From contig NZ_FMZO01000015.1 of assembly GCF_900101395.1 (NCBI RefSeq), positions 58,507 to 122,506 of the forward strand: a stretch of DNA of 64,000 nt, written 5' to 3'. The stretch is from Niabella drilacis. Its GTDB lineage: Bacteria; Bacteroidota; Bacteroidia; Chitinophagales; Chitinophagaceae. Made by a program: the position numbers and the translations under genes. Under the pieces are notes generated by a model. It worked only from the letters and a program-made list of their open reading frames with translations, searched no databases and was not told the origin of the DNA. Positions within the stretch are counted from its first letter, which is position 1; every line of letters begins with the position of its first letter. This document shows positions 17,090 through 26,573 of the stretch, one piece after another.

Positions 17090-19071
17090 AGAAAAAGAAA
17101 AATAAATCATCTTCCGGCAGTGAGCAGTTGTTGAAGGGAACGCTGGAGGTAACAAAGTCCGGAAGAGGCTTTGTGATCGTACCGGGGTTAGAGGAAGATG
17201 TACTCATCCGGCCCGAAGACCTGCGCAATGCAATGGATGGCGACGTGGTTCGTGTAAAGCTGACTTCCGGGTATGATGTAAAGCTAAAAGGTAAGATCAT
17301 GGAAGTGGTACAGCGGAACCGTACCGAGTTTATAGGAACGCTGCAGCTGAACCGGGGATTTGGTTTTGTACTGGGCGATAAAGAAAAAGGGCTTCCCGAT
17401 ATTTATATACCGGAGGAGCATCTGAATGGCGCGCTCAACGGGCAGAAGGTAGTAGCAAAAATGCTGCGTTGGGAAAAAGAGGACAAACGTCCCGTAGGCG
17501 CCATCATATCCATATTGGATGAAGCGCATGCCGGGGATATTGCAATGAAGGAAACCCTGCTTGAAAAAGGCTTTCCCCTGTCGTTTTCGGACGAAGCGAT
17601 GGAAGTGGCCAACCGTATTCCGGATGCCATTACAAAAGAAGACCTGGCAAAGCGGAAGGACATCCGCAATATTCTCACATTTACGATTGACCCGGAAGAT
17701 GCAAAGGATTTCGATGATGCGGTTTCGTTCCGCATATTAAAGAATGGGAACTATGAAGTAGGCGTACATATTGCCGATGTAAGCCACTATGTAACCCCGG
17801 GAACAGCCCTGGATGAAGAGGCCTACCAGCGGGCTACCTCCGTGTACCTGCCGGACAGGGTAAATCCCATGCTGCCGGAGCATATATCAAATGTGTTGTG
17901 CTCCTTAAGGCCCGATGAGGATAAACTGACCTTTTCGGCGATCTTCCAGTTGAACGAAAAAGCCGAGGTGAAACAGTACTGGCTGGGGAAAACGGTCATC
18001 CGCTCAAAGCGGCGCTTTACTTATGAGGAAGCACAGGCGATCATCGAAACGGGGCAGGGAGATCATGCGGAAGTGATCGGTATTGTCAATAAGCTGTCCC
18101 AGCGGTTACGCCAGAGCCGTTTCGATGAAGGGGCCATCAATTTTAATTCGACAGAAGTACGCTTTAAACTGGACGAGAAAGGGGTACCCACCGGCATTAT
18201 GCTGAAAGTAAGCAAGGAGGCACACCAGCTGATCGAGGAGCTGATGTTGCTGGCCAATAAATACGTAGCGGAGACCGCCTCAAAGGTAAAGATCAATAAC
18301 AAAACGTTACCGTTTCCTTACCGTATTCACGATACGCCCGATGAAGAAAAGTTGCTGCCCTTTGTAGCATTTGCACATAAGTTCGGGTACAAATTTGATA
18401 TCTCCAGTGCCGAAACGATTGCAGCATCTTTCGACAAGCTGCTAAAAGATATAAAAGGCCGCCCGGAAGAGGCGGTATTACAGCAGCTGGGGATCCGGAC
18501 CATGGCCAAGGCCAAATATACTTCTTCTAATATCGGGCACTACGGGCTTGGGTTTGAGAATTACTGTCATTTTACCTCGCCTATACGCCGTTATCCGGAT
18601 ATCATGGTGCATCGCATCCTTTTGGAGATCCTGGAAGATAAAGCGCGGATCGATAAAAAGCTGGAAGAAAAATGCGGGCACTGCAGCGAGCGGGAACGGG
18701 CCGCTATGGAGGCAGAACGCAGTGCTAATAAATATAAGCAGGTCGAATATATGCAGCAATTTGTTGGAGAAGAATTTGACGCCATTATCAGCGGGGTTTC
18801 TAAATTCGGGTTCTGGGCAGAAACGGTGGACCATTTATGCGAAGGAATGGTAAATATGACCAGTTTGGCCGGTTACGATTCATTTAAGCACTCCGAAGCA
18901 GATTATGCTATTATCGGTATGCGCACGGGTACAAAATTTACAATGGGCGATAAAGTGCGGATACAGGTGGTTGCAGCCAATCTTGAAAAGCGCTACCTGG
19001 ATTACCATTGGGTACAGCCGGCACAGCAGAAAGCGCCCAAAAAAACGGCCTCAAGAAAAAAGAAGGCGTAG
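17074..19071 (+). CDS. rnr: Ribonuclease R
   Basis: 665 residues, a 3'-5' exoribonuclease of the RNase II superfamily. Lysine-rich ends flank two N-terminal cold-shock domains, the RNB domain and a C-terminal S1 domain (GEEFDAIISGVSKFGFW). The catalytic acids lie in DPEDAKDFDDA (about 206-216), and the second core motif is SPIRRYPDIMVHR. It degrades structured RNA and works in rRNA and mRNA turnover. Slightly shorter than E. coli RNase R because the N-terminal helix-turn-helix extension is absent. Start overlaps lpxK. Confidence 0.95.
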   Translation: MAKKIKKKKNKSSSGSEQLLKGTLEVTKSGRGFVIVPGLEEDVLIRPEDLRNAMDGDVVRVKLTSGYDVKLKGKIMEVVQRNRTEFIGTLQLNRGFGFVLGDKEKGLPDIYIPEEHLNGALNGQKVVAKMLRWEKEDKRPVGAIISILDEAHAGDIAMKETLLEKGFPLSFSDEAMEVANRIPDAITKEDLAKRKDIRNILTFTIDPEDAKDFDDAVSFRILKNGNYEVGVHIADVSHYVTPGTALDEEAYQRATSVYLPDRVNPMLPEHISNVLCSLRPDEDKLTFSAIFQLNEKAEVKQYWLGKTVIRSKRRFTYEEAQAIIETGQGDHAEVIGIVNKLSQRLRQSRFDEGAINFNSTEVRFKLDEKGVPTGIMLKVSKEAHQLIEELMLLANKYVAETASKVKINNKTLPFPYRIHDTPDEEKLLPFVAFAHKFGYKFDISSAETIAASFDKLLKDIKGRPEEAVLQQLGIRTMAKAKYTSSNIGHYGLGFENYCHFTSPIRRYPDIMVHRILLEILEDKARIDKKLEEKCGHCSERERAAMEAERSANKYKQVEYMQQFVGEEFDAIISGVSKFGFWAETVDHLCEGMVNMTSLAGYDSFKHSEADYAIIGMRTGTKFTMGDKVRIQVVAANLEKRYLDYHWVQPAQQKAPKKTASRKKKA

Positions 19072-19281
19072 TAGCTGAAGGCGCCTGGTATTGGTTTTGG
19101 GTTCCAGGTTCAAAGCTTCACGTTAACTCCGTTTCATACCCGGTGGTCTCCCGAAGATTGGGGCAACTATTCCCTGTTCGCTATTAACACAGGTCTGACC
19201 CGTTGCATGCCCGGTACCGGGTACTCATTTCCACGTTTCCATATTTTCGGACCTTCAAATTCTGATTTGCCGAAGAACCGT

Positions 19282-19289
19282 TATTTTTG
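19282..19289 (+). promoter_or_regulatory. -7 promoter element immediately before polyprenyl synthase
   Basis: TATTTTTG fits TAnnTTTG and ends four bases before the ATG at 19294. With the transcript start normally four to seven bases past this element, the mRNA would begin at or beside the start codon. Confidence 0.5.
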
Positions 19290-19293
19290 GATC

Positions 19294-20259
19294 ATGCATA
19301 CATTCGAAGAATTATCAACACTGTTCTCAGAAACATTTGAAAAAACACATTTTCCGAAGGAACCGCAAACTTTATACGAACCCAATAATTATTTTTTATC
19401 GCTGGGTGGAAAGCGGTTGCGGCCGGTACTTTGCCTGATGGCCAATGAGCTGTTCGGAGATATTCACCCCGATGCCTGGAATGTGGCAACTGCTATCGAA
19501 TTGTTTCACAATTTTACATTGATCCATGATGATATTATGGATAAAGCGCCTTTACGCCGGGGCAGGCAGACGGTGCATAGCAAATACAGCGAGAGTACAG
19601 CGATCCTCGCCGGTGATGTAATGATGATCCGGGCATATGAATACATTTCCCGGATCGACCTGGCCCTCGTGCAGCGGATCCTGGAGTTGTTTAATCATAC
19701 CGCTGTGGCGGTTTGCGAAGGGCAGCAGCTGGATATGGACTATGAGCAGCGCAGCAATGTAACAATGGAAGAATACCTGGAAATGATCACTCAGAAAACC
19801 TCGGTATTGCTTGCAGCCAGTCTGCAAATGGGGGGGATCCTGGGCGGAGGCAGCTATGGGAATCTTGATCTTTTATACCAGGCCGGAAAAAAGATCGGGC
19901 TGGCCTTCCAGGTACAGGATGATTACCTGGATGCATTCGGCGATCCCGAAAAATTCGGTAAACAGGCCGGTGGCGATATCCTTGCCAACAAAAAGACCTT
20001 CCTGCTGATAAAAGCACTGGAAGATGCCCGGGGAGGGCAGAAAGAAGAGCTGGATGCCTTACTGGCCGGTAACGACCCGGATAAGGTGAACAGGGTACTG
20101 GATATTTACCGGTCCTGCAAAATTGACGATTGGGCCATCCGGCTGAAACATCAGTTCCTCAATGAGGCCCTGCGCCACTTTGATGATATGGCGGTGGTTT
20201 CCAAAAGAAAGCTCCCGCTTAAAGAACTGGCCCAGCAACTCGTAAAAAGGGAAAATTAG
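19294..20259 (+). CDS. Polyprenyl synthetase family protein
   Basis: 321 residues from the ATG at 19294, the family's normal length. The open frame extends 29 codons upstream, but those overlap the promoter element. A trans-isoprenyl diphosphate synthase with first Asp-rich motif LIHDDIMD, RRGRQTVH after it, and second motif QDDYLD followed by DILANKKT. It builds polyprenyl diphosphates from IPP, for quinone side chains or carrier lipids. The bulky residues before the first motif (HNFTLIHDD) suggest a medium to long product, but this cannot be settled here. Confidence 0.92.
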   Translation: MHTFEELSTLFSETFEKTHFPKEPQTLYEPNNYFLSLGGKRLRPVLCLMANELFGDIHPDAWNVATAIELFHNFTLIHDDIMDKAPLRRGRQTVHSKYSESTAILAGDVMMIRAYEYISRIDLALVQRILELFNHTAVAVCEGQQLDMDYEQRSNVTMEEYLEMITQKTSVLLAASLQMGGILGGGSYGNLDLLYQAGKKIGLAFQVQDDYLDAFGDPEKFGKQAGGDILANKKTFLLIKALEDARGGQKEELDALLAGNDPDKVNRVLDIYRSCKIDDWAIRLKHQFLNEALRHFDDMAVVSKRKLPLKELAQQLVKREN

Positions 20260-20316
20260 AAGAACAAATCACTGAAATCCGTCATTTTATAATATTTTCA
20301 CTAAAATTCATCATAG

Positions 20317-22002
20317 ATGGGGGGCTCGATCTTTCGGAAAAAAAAGATAGAAAATATTATTGCTGAGCCGGAAGGGCAGGAGCATAGCCTTAACAGGATA
20401 CTAACTGTAAAAGACCTTACGTTCCTGGGAATTGCTGCAGTAGTGGGAGCCGGTATCTTTTCTACGATCGGCAGCGCGGCCTATCATGGCGGGCCCGGTG
20501 TATCATTGTTATTTGTTATTACTGCGGTTACCTGTGGCTTTTCAGCATTGTGCTACGCCGAATTTGCCAGCAGGGTGCCGGTATCCGGCAGCGCCTACAC
20601 TTATTCCTATGTAAGCTTTGGCGAAATTGTAGCCTGGGTGATCGGCTGGGCCCTTATTCTGGAATATGCGATCGGCAATATAGTGGTCGCTATTTCCTGG
20701 AGTGGCTATTTTAATAACCTGCTGGTGCATGTATTTCATATCCATCTTCCGGACTGGCTGCTGGTAGATCCCGAAACAGCGATCAACGCATATAACGATG
20801 CGGTAAAGACCCTCGCCGGAAATACTGCAGGGCTTACACCGGAAGATCTGAAGAACCACCGGTTTGCCATCGAGGCCTACAACGCGGCACCGAGGATCGG
20901 CAACATGCCGGTATTCCTGAACCTGCCTGCGTTTATCATTACTGCGCTTATTACCTGGCTGGCCTATATCGGGATCAAGGAAAGCAAGCAATCTGCCAAC
21001 TTTATGGTGCTGTTCAAGATCGGGGTGATCATTTTTATCATCGTTGTCGGTGCGTTTTTTGTAGATACCAATAACTGGACTCCTTTTTTGCCCAATCGTT
21101 TTGAAGGGGTTTTAAAAGGCGTATCAGCCGTATTTTATGCGTATATCGGTTTTGACGCCATTTCCACAACGGCAGAGGAGTGCAGGAACCCGCAGCGGGA
21201 TCTTCCCCGCAGCATGATCTACTCACTGGTGATCTGTACCGTTCTCTATATTGCGGTAGCACTGATACTGACCGGTATTGAAAATTACGCTTCATTCAAA
21301 AACGTGTCCGACCCGCTGGCCTTTGTTTTTGAAAAAAGAGCGCCCTGGGTGGAGAAGATCGTTTCTGTAAGTGCCGTGGTGGCCACTACTTCCGTATTAT
21401 TGGTTTTCCAGATCGGTCAGCCAAGGATCTGGATGAGCATGAGCCGGGACGGGCTGTTGCCGAAAGTATTTCAGAAAATACATCCCCGCTATAAGACCCC
21501 TTCTTTTTCCACGATCCTTACCGGCGTTATTGTAGGACTGGGGGCGCTGTTCCTGGAAAGCGGCCTTGTGACCGACCTGACCAGCATCGGAACCTTATTC
21601 GCATTTATCCTCGTATGTGGCGGACTGCTGGTATTACCACCCGTTAAAAAGGAACCCGGCAAATTTAAGATCCCTTATATCAACGGGCGGTACATTATTC
21701 CTGTATTGCTGGCACTGTTTGTATACCTGTTCCGTGAGCGGGCAGTGACCTCCTTTGAAAATATCGGGAACGAAGGGTACCAGGAAGTTTTATTCCTGCT
21801 GTTCCTGGTTATTGCCACCCTGCTTACCATCAAAACAGTGATCAGCCGGTATTCATTTATCCCGGTAATGGGCGTTTTATCCTGCCTGTACCTGTTGATC
21901 GAAATTCCTGCCATCAGCTGGTTATGGTTCTTTGTTTGGATGGCCATCGGCCTGGTGATCTACTTCTTATATGGTTACCGGAACAGCAACCTGTCCCGGT
22001 AG
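20317..22002 (+). CDS. APC superfamily amino acid permease (CAT type)
   Basis: 561 residues, with 12-14 predicted membrane helices. The N-terminal block LGIAAVVGAGIFSTIGSAA is the substrate-binding unwound helix 1 of APC transporters. YIGFDAISTTAEECRNPQRDLP is the signature of cationic amino acid transporter-like permeases (helix 6 and the loop after it). It probably imports a basic or neutral amino acid. A long periplasmic insertion (about residues 140-195) separates helices 3 to 5. It stands alone; no clear promoter was seen. Confidence 0.9.
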   Translation: MGGSIFRKKKIENIIAEPEGQEHSLNRILTVKDLTFLGIAAVVGAGIFSTIGSAAYHGGPGVSLLFVITAVTCGFSALCYAEFASRVPVSGSAYTYSYVSFGEIVAWVIGWALILEYAIGNIVVAISWSGYFNNLLVHVFHIHLPDWLLVDPETAINAYNDAVKTLAGNTAGLTPEDLKNHRFAIEAYNAAPRIGNMPVFLNLPAFIITALITWLAYIGIKESKQSANFMVLFKIGVIIFIIVVGAFFVDTNNWTPFLPNRFEGVLKGVSAVFYAYIGFDAISTTAEECRNPQRDLPRSMIYSLVICTVLYIAVALILTGIENYASFKNVSDPLAFVFEKRAPWVEKIVSVSAVVATTSVLLVFQIGQPRIWMSMSRDGLLPKVFQKIHPRYKTPSFSTILTGVIVGLGALFLESGLVTDLTSIGTLFAFILVCGGLLVLPPVKKEPGKFKIPYINGRYIIPVLLALFVYLFRERAVTSFENIGNEGYQEVLFLLFLVIATLLTIKTVISRYSFIPVMGVLSCLYLLIEIPAISWLWFFVWMAIGLVIYFLYGYRNSNLSR

Positions 22003-22555
22003 CTAATAAAAACATGCAGTAGTTCCGTATACCGGAACCCGGGTCTTTGTATGTCCGTAGAGGTACGTAACCCTGAAGGGCAATACCGTTTACTTAAGGA
22101 CGGCCACCAGGATTGGTAGCGCCGGCAGGCAAATACCGTTGGTGTCCCGTAGGACGCCCGGTGTCTATGCGGTGGCTGATAAAGCCGGTTTTTCAAATAA
22201 CCAGGGATCTTAATCAACATCTGGCACCTGAATGGTCCGCTCCGGGTTCCCCCATCGCAGTTTTAAATCAGCAGTTTTGAATCCCGTTAGGTTAGCCTGA
22301 CGCATATGCGGGTCTTTGGGGTGGAGCAACGGCAAACAGAAGCGGCTCCGTTCCGAATGCAGGTTGTATGCGGTATCATCATGAGAGGCCATTTCTTTAT
22401 AAAATTTGGATGCGTTTGCCCGGTTGGGACTTCAGCCGGGAATCAGCAACTAAAGGGGGATCGCACACCTGCTTTTATACGGTACCTGCAGCAGTTTTTT
22501 GCAATAATTTGGAATGTACCCGCCCGGGCAAAAGCATAAATACCGTTGGGCAATG
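22003..22555. other. Non-coding stretch with palindromes and a solo repeat end
   Basis: No convincing gene. Three hairpins lie in the first 170 bases: TTCCGTATACCGGAA (22024-22038), CCCTGAAGGG (about 22072) and GTCCCGTAGGAC (about 22145). At about 22408-22421 GGATGCGTTTGCCC equals the right terminal repeat of the MITE-like element, and at 22524 a weaker inverse match GGGCAAAAGCAT occurs. These look like decayed remnants of repeats. Confidence 0.45.
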
Positions 22556-22563
22556 TATATTTG
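22556..22563 (+). promoter_or_regulatory. -7 promoter element immediately before the Smr gene
   Basis: TATATTTG, a perfect TAnnTTTG match, ends three bases before the GTG at 22567. This argues against the earlier in-frame TTG at 22546 and suggests a leaderless or near-leaderless mRNA. Confidence 0.55.
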
Positions 22564-22566
22564 CGT

Positions 22567-23589
22567 GTGAAATATCAATTAGGCGATAAGGTGCTGATCC
22601 TGCATTCAGACGAAGAAGGGGTCATTGTAGATTTTATAAACGATAAAATGGTGATGGTGGATGTACGGGGAGTGAAGTTCCCGGTTTACCTCGACCAGAT
22701 CGATTTTCCTTACTTCAAAAATTTTACGCAAAAAAAGAAACAGCCGCAGCATCCGCCCCGCAGGTTTGTTGAAGATCTCAAAAAGGAAAAAACGGTAGCT
22801 CCCCGGCAGGAAGACGGTGTATGGCTGAATTTTTTGCCGGTATCGGATACGGATGAATTTGGAGATGAAGTGGTGGAATTGCTGAAAGTGCACCTGGTCA
22901 ATAACACGCGCAACGCCTATGGCTTTAAATATGCGCTGGGCTTTTTTGGCGAGCCGGAGTTCGAATTAAAGAACACCGTGCAGCCGTTCCAGAGTTTTTA
23001 CATCCATGATGTGCCCTTTGAGGATATGAGCGATAGTCCTTCCTTCGAGTTTGAGTTTTCGCTGGCACAGCCCGATAAGCGGAAGGCCACACATTTTGAA
23101 ACTTCCGTAAAAATAAAACCTAAACAGCTTTTTGCAAAGATTGAAGAGCTCCGGCAGAAAAACCAGGCTACCTTCTCTTATAAATTGTTTGATACTTATC
23201 CTGACAGGCTCCCCGAGCCGGATCCCATGGCGGTATCGCTGGGTAAACTGGGTGAAAAGTTTAAAGTATACAATGCAAAAGAAGCCCGCAGGCACCTGGA
23301 GCCCGCCCGGAGCGTGGTAGATCTGCATATTGAAAAGCTGACAGATGATCCCTCCCGTCTGAATAATTTTGAAATGCTGACACTGCAGCTGGATACCTTT
23401 GAAAAGTTTTATAACCTGGCCGTGGCCCATATGCAGCCCATGCTCACGGTGATCCATGGCGTGGGTACCGGCAAGCTGCGCGATGAGATCCACGATGCAC
23501 TGCGGTTGAAGAAGGAGGTGAGCTATTTTGTAAACCAGTACCACCCTTCCTATGGGTATGGTGCTACCGAGATCCATTTCAAATATTAA
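22567..23589 (+). CDS. DUF2027 and Smr domain protein
   Basis: 340 residues from GTG 22567. The N-terminus (VKYQLGDKVLIL...) is a small beta-rich domain followed by the Bacteroidota DUF2027 region. The C-terminal 70 residues form an Smr domain with VDLHIEKL and VIHGVGTGKLRDEIH, the conserved DLH and HGxGxGxL motifs of the MutS2 C-terminus. Smr domains are nucleases or RNA binders acting in recombination control or ribosome rescue. There is no MutS ATPase part. The role of this two-domain protein is unknown. Confidence 0.85.
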   Translation: MKYQLGDKVLILHSDEEGVIVDFINDKMVMVDVRGVKFPVYLDQIDFPYFKNFTQKKKQPQHPPRRFVEDLKKEKTVAPRQEDGVWLNFLPVSDTDEFGDEVVELLKVHLVNNTRNAYGFKYALGFFGEPEFELKNTVQPFQSFYIHDVPFEDMSDSPSFEFEFSLAQPDKRKATHFETSVKIKPKQLFAKIEELRQKNQATFSYKLFDTYPDRLPEPDPMAVSLGKLGEKFKVYNAKEARRHLEPARSVVDLHIEKLTDDPSRLNNFEMLTLQLDTFEKFYNLAVAHMQPMLTVIHGVGTGKLRDEIHDALRLKKEVSYFVNQYHPSYGYGATEIHFKY

Positions 23590-23810
23590 GGGCTTCGAGT
23601 TGAAGAAGATGATATTTACAGCTATGCTATGTTGAATCTTTTTCCACCTTCAAAATTTATCAGGTTCAGCGATAAAAGACGTAATATGTTTGTACTGTTA
23701 AACAAAAGACAACGAAGGCCCAAAACGTCTTTCAGGCAATTTGCTGGCTACCTGTCAGACAATTATGATTTGATATTTAACCCGCAAAGATGATCCGGGA
23801 TTTTTCATGC

Positions 23811-23906
23811 TCTTTTTACATTACACTTTTCACTTTTTACATTTCACATTACACTTTTTACATTACACATTTCACTTTTACATTTCACATTCTGCATTAT
23901 ACGTTT
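23811..23906 (+). repeat. Degenerate TTTTACATTTCACA repeat tract before rnpB
   Basis: Roughly seven imperfect units built from TTTTTACATT, TTTCAC and ACATTACAC fill the 95 bases up to the rnpB -7 element. The composition is nearly free of G. It could act as an UP-like promoter enhancer or simply be a slippage-prone repeat; a weaker form precedes the L31 gene. Confidence 0.6.
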
Positions 23907-23914
23907 TACCTTTG
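23907..23914 (+). promoter_or_regulatory. -7 promoter element for RNase P RNA
   Basis: TACCTTTG matches TAnnTTTG. The first base of the RNase P P1 helix (23919) lies five bases beyond it, the expected transcript start. Confidence 0.7.
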
Positions 23915-23918
23915 CACC

Positions 23919-24339
23919 GTTACAAGCCGGGTTATCGCCTTTCGCGTTGCGATGGGAGGAAAGTCCGGACAGCGCAGAGCAATACACCGGTGAATAGCCG
24001 GGTGTTCCGCCACCGGCGGGGCAACAGACAGTGCCACAGAAAATAACTGTCCTGTTTTGGCAGGATGAGGGTGAAAATGTGAGGTAAGAGCTCACGGTAT
24101 TTGACAGTAATGTTGAATACGGGTAAACCTTGTATGCTGAAATACCATGTAAATCCTGCTTTTTAAAACAACCTGTTTTAAAATGTGAGCGGCTCGTTTA
24201 CAATTCGGTTCTGGTAATTATCGGAACAGGATGACAGGAAGGGTAGGTAGATCGATTCATTGAGGTAACTCTTTGAACAGATAAATGATAACCATCCCGC
24301 CCCGTGCGGGATACAGAATCCGGCTTACAGGCTTGTAAC
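23919..24339 (+). ncRNA. rnpB: RNase P RNA, bacterial type A
   Basis: The 421-base catalytic RNA that removes 5' leaders from tRNA precursors. The ends pair perfectly as helix P1: GTTACAAGCC (23919-23928) with GGCTTGTAAC (24330-24339). Conserved region I reads GGGAGGAAAGTCCGGACAGC at about 23956. Conserved region V is seen as AGATAAATGATAACCATCC and ACAGAATCCGGCTTACAG near the 3' end, and the ACAGAAA-type core follows CR-I. The length is normal for type A. A run of seven T residues follows at once (24341-24347) and may help termination. Confidence 0.93.
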
Positions 24340-24484
24340 ATTTTTTTAAAATACTGTTTGCACATCTGAGACTCCAGGTCGTCATACCATCATACCGCCC
24401 TGTAATCCGGGAACCGTTACTATCCCAGCTCGGGGAAATTACCATCCGGGTTATGCCGGGGATAGCGCTGTAAGCAAAAAAGAT

Positions 24485-24492
24485 TAGCTTTG
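24485..24492 (+). promoter_or_regulatory. -7 promoter element for phytase-like lipoprotein gene
   Basis: TAGCTTTG fits TAnnTTTG and lies 17 bases before the ATG at 24510. It overlaps the earlier in-frame GTG at 24492, so that codon cannot be the start. Confidence 0.55.
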
Positions 24493-24509
24493 TGTCCAGG
24501 TTTAACAAT

Positions 24510-25667
24510 ATGAAATATAGCTCAATCCTGCTGTTTTTTTTCCTGGTCACAGGTTGCAGTATTCAACAAAAAAGCAACTCATCCGGAGCCGATCGCTCCG
24601 GCTCATTATCCATATCCCGGTTAAAGTTCCTTGATGTTTACGAGATCCCTTTCGGCCAGCAATACGAAGGTACCTGGGTGGGCGGCTTATCAGGGATCGA
24701 TTATGACGTTGCAAACGACCGGTATTTTATCATCAGCGACGAGCGGTCGGCCACTACGCCCTCGCGCTTTTATACCGCAAAGATCCGCATAGCGGGCAAC
24801 AGGATCGATACTGTTCTGTTTACCGGTGTACATACGCTGAAAATGCCCAATGGCAAAACGTTCCCCTCTTTAAAAGAAGGTGCACAGGAAGCGGCGGACC
24901 CGGAGTCGATCCGGTTTAATGCAGGCTCTGGCAGGCTGGTATGGTCCAGCGAAGGCGACCGGGCAGAGCGGAATGGTGTTGTAAATATTAAAGATCCCTG
25001 GATCTGGGAAACGGACCTGGAAGGAAACTACCTGGATAGCTTTGCCCTGCCGGCCAATATGCATGTACAAACGGTGGAGAAGGGCCCGCGGGTAAACGGC
25101 GTCTTTGAAGGGCTGGGCTTTGCCGGTCATTATCGCCACCTTTTTGTAAGCGTGGAGGAACCCCTTTATGAAGACGGGCCAAGGGCAGATGTGAACTACC
25201 CGGGTGCGCCGGTGCGCATCATAAAGTACAACACCGCTACGCGGAAGCCCATTGCCCAATATGCCTATTTATTGGACGCGGTTGCGCGGAAACCCAACCC
25301 GGAAACGGCTTTCAGGGTAAACGGTATTTCAGAGATCATGCCGCTGGATGACCACCGGTTGCTGGTAATGGAGCGGTCATTTTCGATGGGGAATTCCTAC
25401 TGTACCATTAAAATTTATATGGCTGATTTAAACGGCGCCTCGGATGTTACAGGTATCAGCGGCCTGCACCAGGACAAAGACTACCAGCCGGCTTCAAAAA
25501 GGCTGCTGCTGAATATGAACGACCTGGGGCGTTATATCGATAATGTGGAAGGGATTACATGGGGGCCCCGGCTTGCCAATGGACATTACTCCCTGTTGCT
25601 GATCGCAGATAATAATTTCAGTAAGGATGAAAAGACCCAGTTTTTTTTATTTGAAGTAATTCCCTGA
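24510..25667 (+). CDS. Esterase-like activity of phytase family lipoprotein
   Basis: 385 residues from ATG 24510. Signal peptide with lipobox LVTGC, so it should be an outer- or inner-membrane lipoprotein. The body fits the phytase-like beta-propeller domain (PF13449): LSGIDYDVANDRYFIISDER, PESIRFNAGSGRLVWSSEGDR, NGISEIMPLDDHRLLVMER. Family members are predicted extracellular phosphatases or esterases, and substrates are mostly unproven. It is followed five bases later by an SGNH hydrolase gene in the same direction, so the pair probably forms an operon for secreted ester cleavage. Confidence 0.83.
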   Translation: MKYSSILLFFFLVTGCSIQQKSNSSGADRSGSLSISRLKFLDVYEIPFGQQYEGTWVGGLSGIDYDVANDRYFIISDERSATTPSRFYTAKIRIAGNRIDTVLFTGVHTLKMPNGKTFPSLKEGAQEAADPESIRFNAGSGRLVWSSEGDRAERNGVVNIKDPWIWETDLEGNYLDSFALPANMHVQTVEKGPRVNGVFEGLGFAGHYRHLFVSVEEPLYEDGPRADVNYPGAPVRIIKYNTATRKPIAQYAYLLDAVARKPNPETAFRVNGISEIMPLDDHRLLVMERSFSMGNSYCTIKIYMADLNGASDVTGISGLHQDKDYQPASKRLLLNMNDLGRYIDNVEGITWGPRLANGHYSLLLIADNNFSKDEKTQFFLFEVIP

Positions 25668-25672
25668 TCAAT

Positions 25673-26494
25673 ATGAAGCGGATCATTTTCTTGAGCATTG
25701 TGTTACTGGCTGTTTATGGCTTTGGTAAAAAAGAAGTGAAATGGGTAGCCATCGGCGATAGTATTACCTACCTGAACGACCACCTGGATGAAACCGGTAA
25801 CCGGGTTACCAAAGGGTATATGACCAGGGTAACGGAGCAATTGCCGTTTGTACGCTATATTAATAAAGGGTACAATGGCTGGACGGCGGGGGGCATTGCT
25901 GAGCGTTTCGATTCCCTGTATATACCGGAGGCCAATGTGTATACCATCTTCCTGGGCACCAACGATTGGTGGCAGGGAAGGCCCATCGGTACGTTAAAAG
26001 ACTATGAAACCAATGCGGGGAATCATACGGTTTACGGATCGTTCCGGATCATCATCGATCAACTGAAAAAGATAAACTCCCGGGCCCGGATCATCCTGAT
26101 CACGCCCATGAAACGGACTGATTTTGTGTACCTGTTTAACCAGAAAAACAATGCTTGGGGCTCCTACAGGGAAAAGAATGGACAAACCCTGGCCGGGGTG
26201 GCAACAGCAGTGGCGGATATCGGGCGGGCAGCGCATATAACCGTTATTGATCTTTACAATGATAAAAGGCTGGGTGAAAAAGAACTGGTGCATTTTAAGC
26301 GCCTGAAGAACCCGCAAACCGGTACCTACCAAAATTATAGCTATCCCGCATTTCAGAAAATACCCTTTAACCCGGAAACGGATGAATATCCCTACCCGGC
26401 AGCGGCTGTTGATCTTACCTATGACGGGCTGCATCCTTCTGATAAAGGAAACAGGGTGATTGCGGACCGGATTGTTGCAGTATTGAAGAAATAA
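25673..26494 (+). CDS. SGNH/GDSL-type secreted hydrolase
   Basis: 273 residues with an N-terminal signal peptide (about 1-18). SGNH blocks: VAIGDSITYL with nucleophile Ser near residue 29, a Gly in block II, LGTNDWW with the Asn of block III, and DGLHPSDKG holding the catalytic Asp and His. It should be a periplasmic or surface esterase, possibly acting on acetylated glycans. It is in operon with the phytase-like lipoprotein upstream. The substrate is not determined. Confidence 0.9.
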   Translation: MKRIIFLSIVLLAVYGFGKKEVKWVAIGDSITYLNDHLDETGNRVTKGYMTRVTEQLPFVRYINKGYNGWTAGGIAERFDSLYIPEANVYTIFLGTNDWWQGRPIGTLKDYETNAGNHTVYGSFRIIIDQLKKINSRARIILITPMKRTDFVYLFNQKNNAWGSYREKNGQTLAGVATAVADIGRAAHITVIDLYNDKRLGEKELVHFKRLKNPQTGTYQNYSYPAFQKIPFNPETDEYPYPAAAVDLTYDGLHPSDKGNRVIADRIVAVLKK

Positions 26495-26573
26495 ATTGCT
26501 TTTGAAAATAAATTTTGGGAACCGGTACTTTCTCTGTAATTTCATGATATCATTTTAATATCAAATTAATACC

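Noticed and set aside
22306..22539. Short frames in the gap before the Smr gene
   Set aside because: They overlap palindromes and repeat remnants and show no protein likeness or start signals.
23685..23692. Orphan TATGTTTG promoter-like element
   Set aside because: No gene or structured RNA follows before rnpB; a match of this length is expected by chance every few kilobases.
23811..23906. CRISPR-like array
   Set aside because: Units are short, imperfect and without unique spacers of constant length; no cas genes are present.
23790..23993. Open frame rich in Phe, Tyr, Thr and His before rnpB
   Set aside because: It is a translation of the TTTTACATT tract and runs into the RNase P RNA gene.
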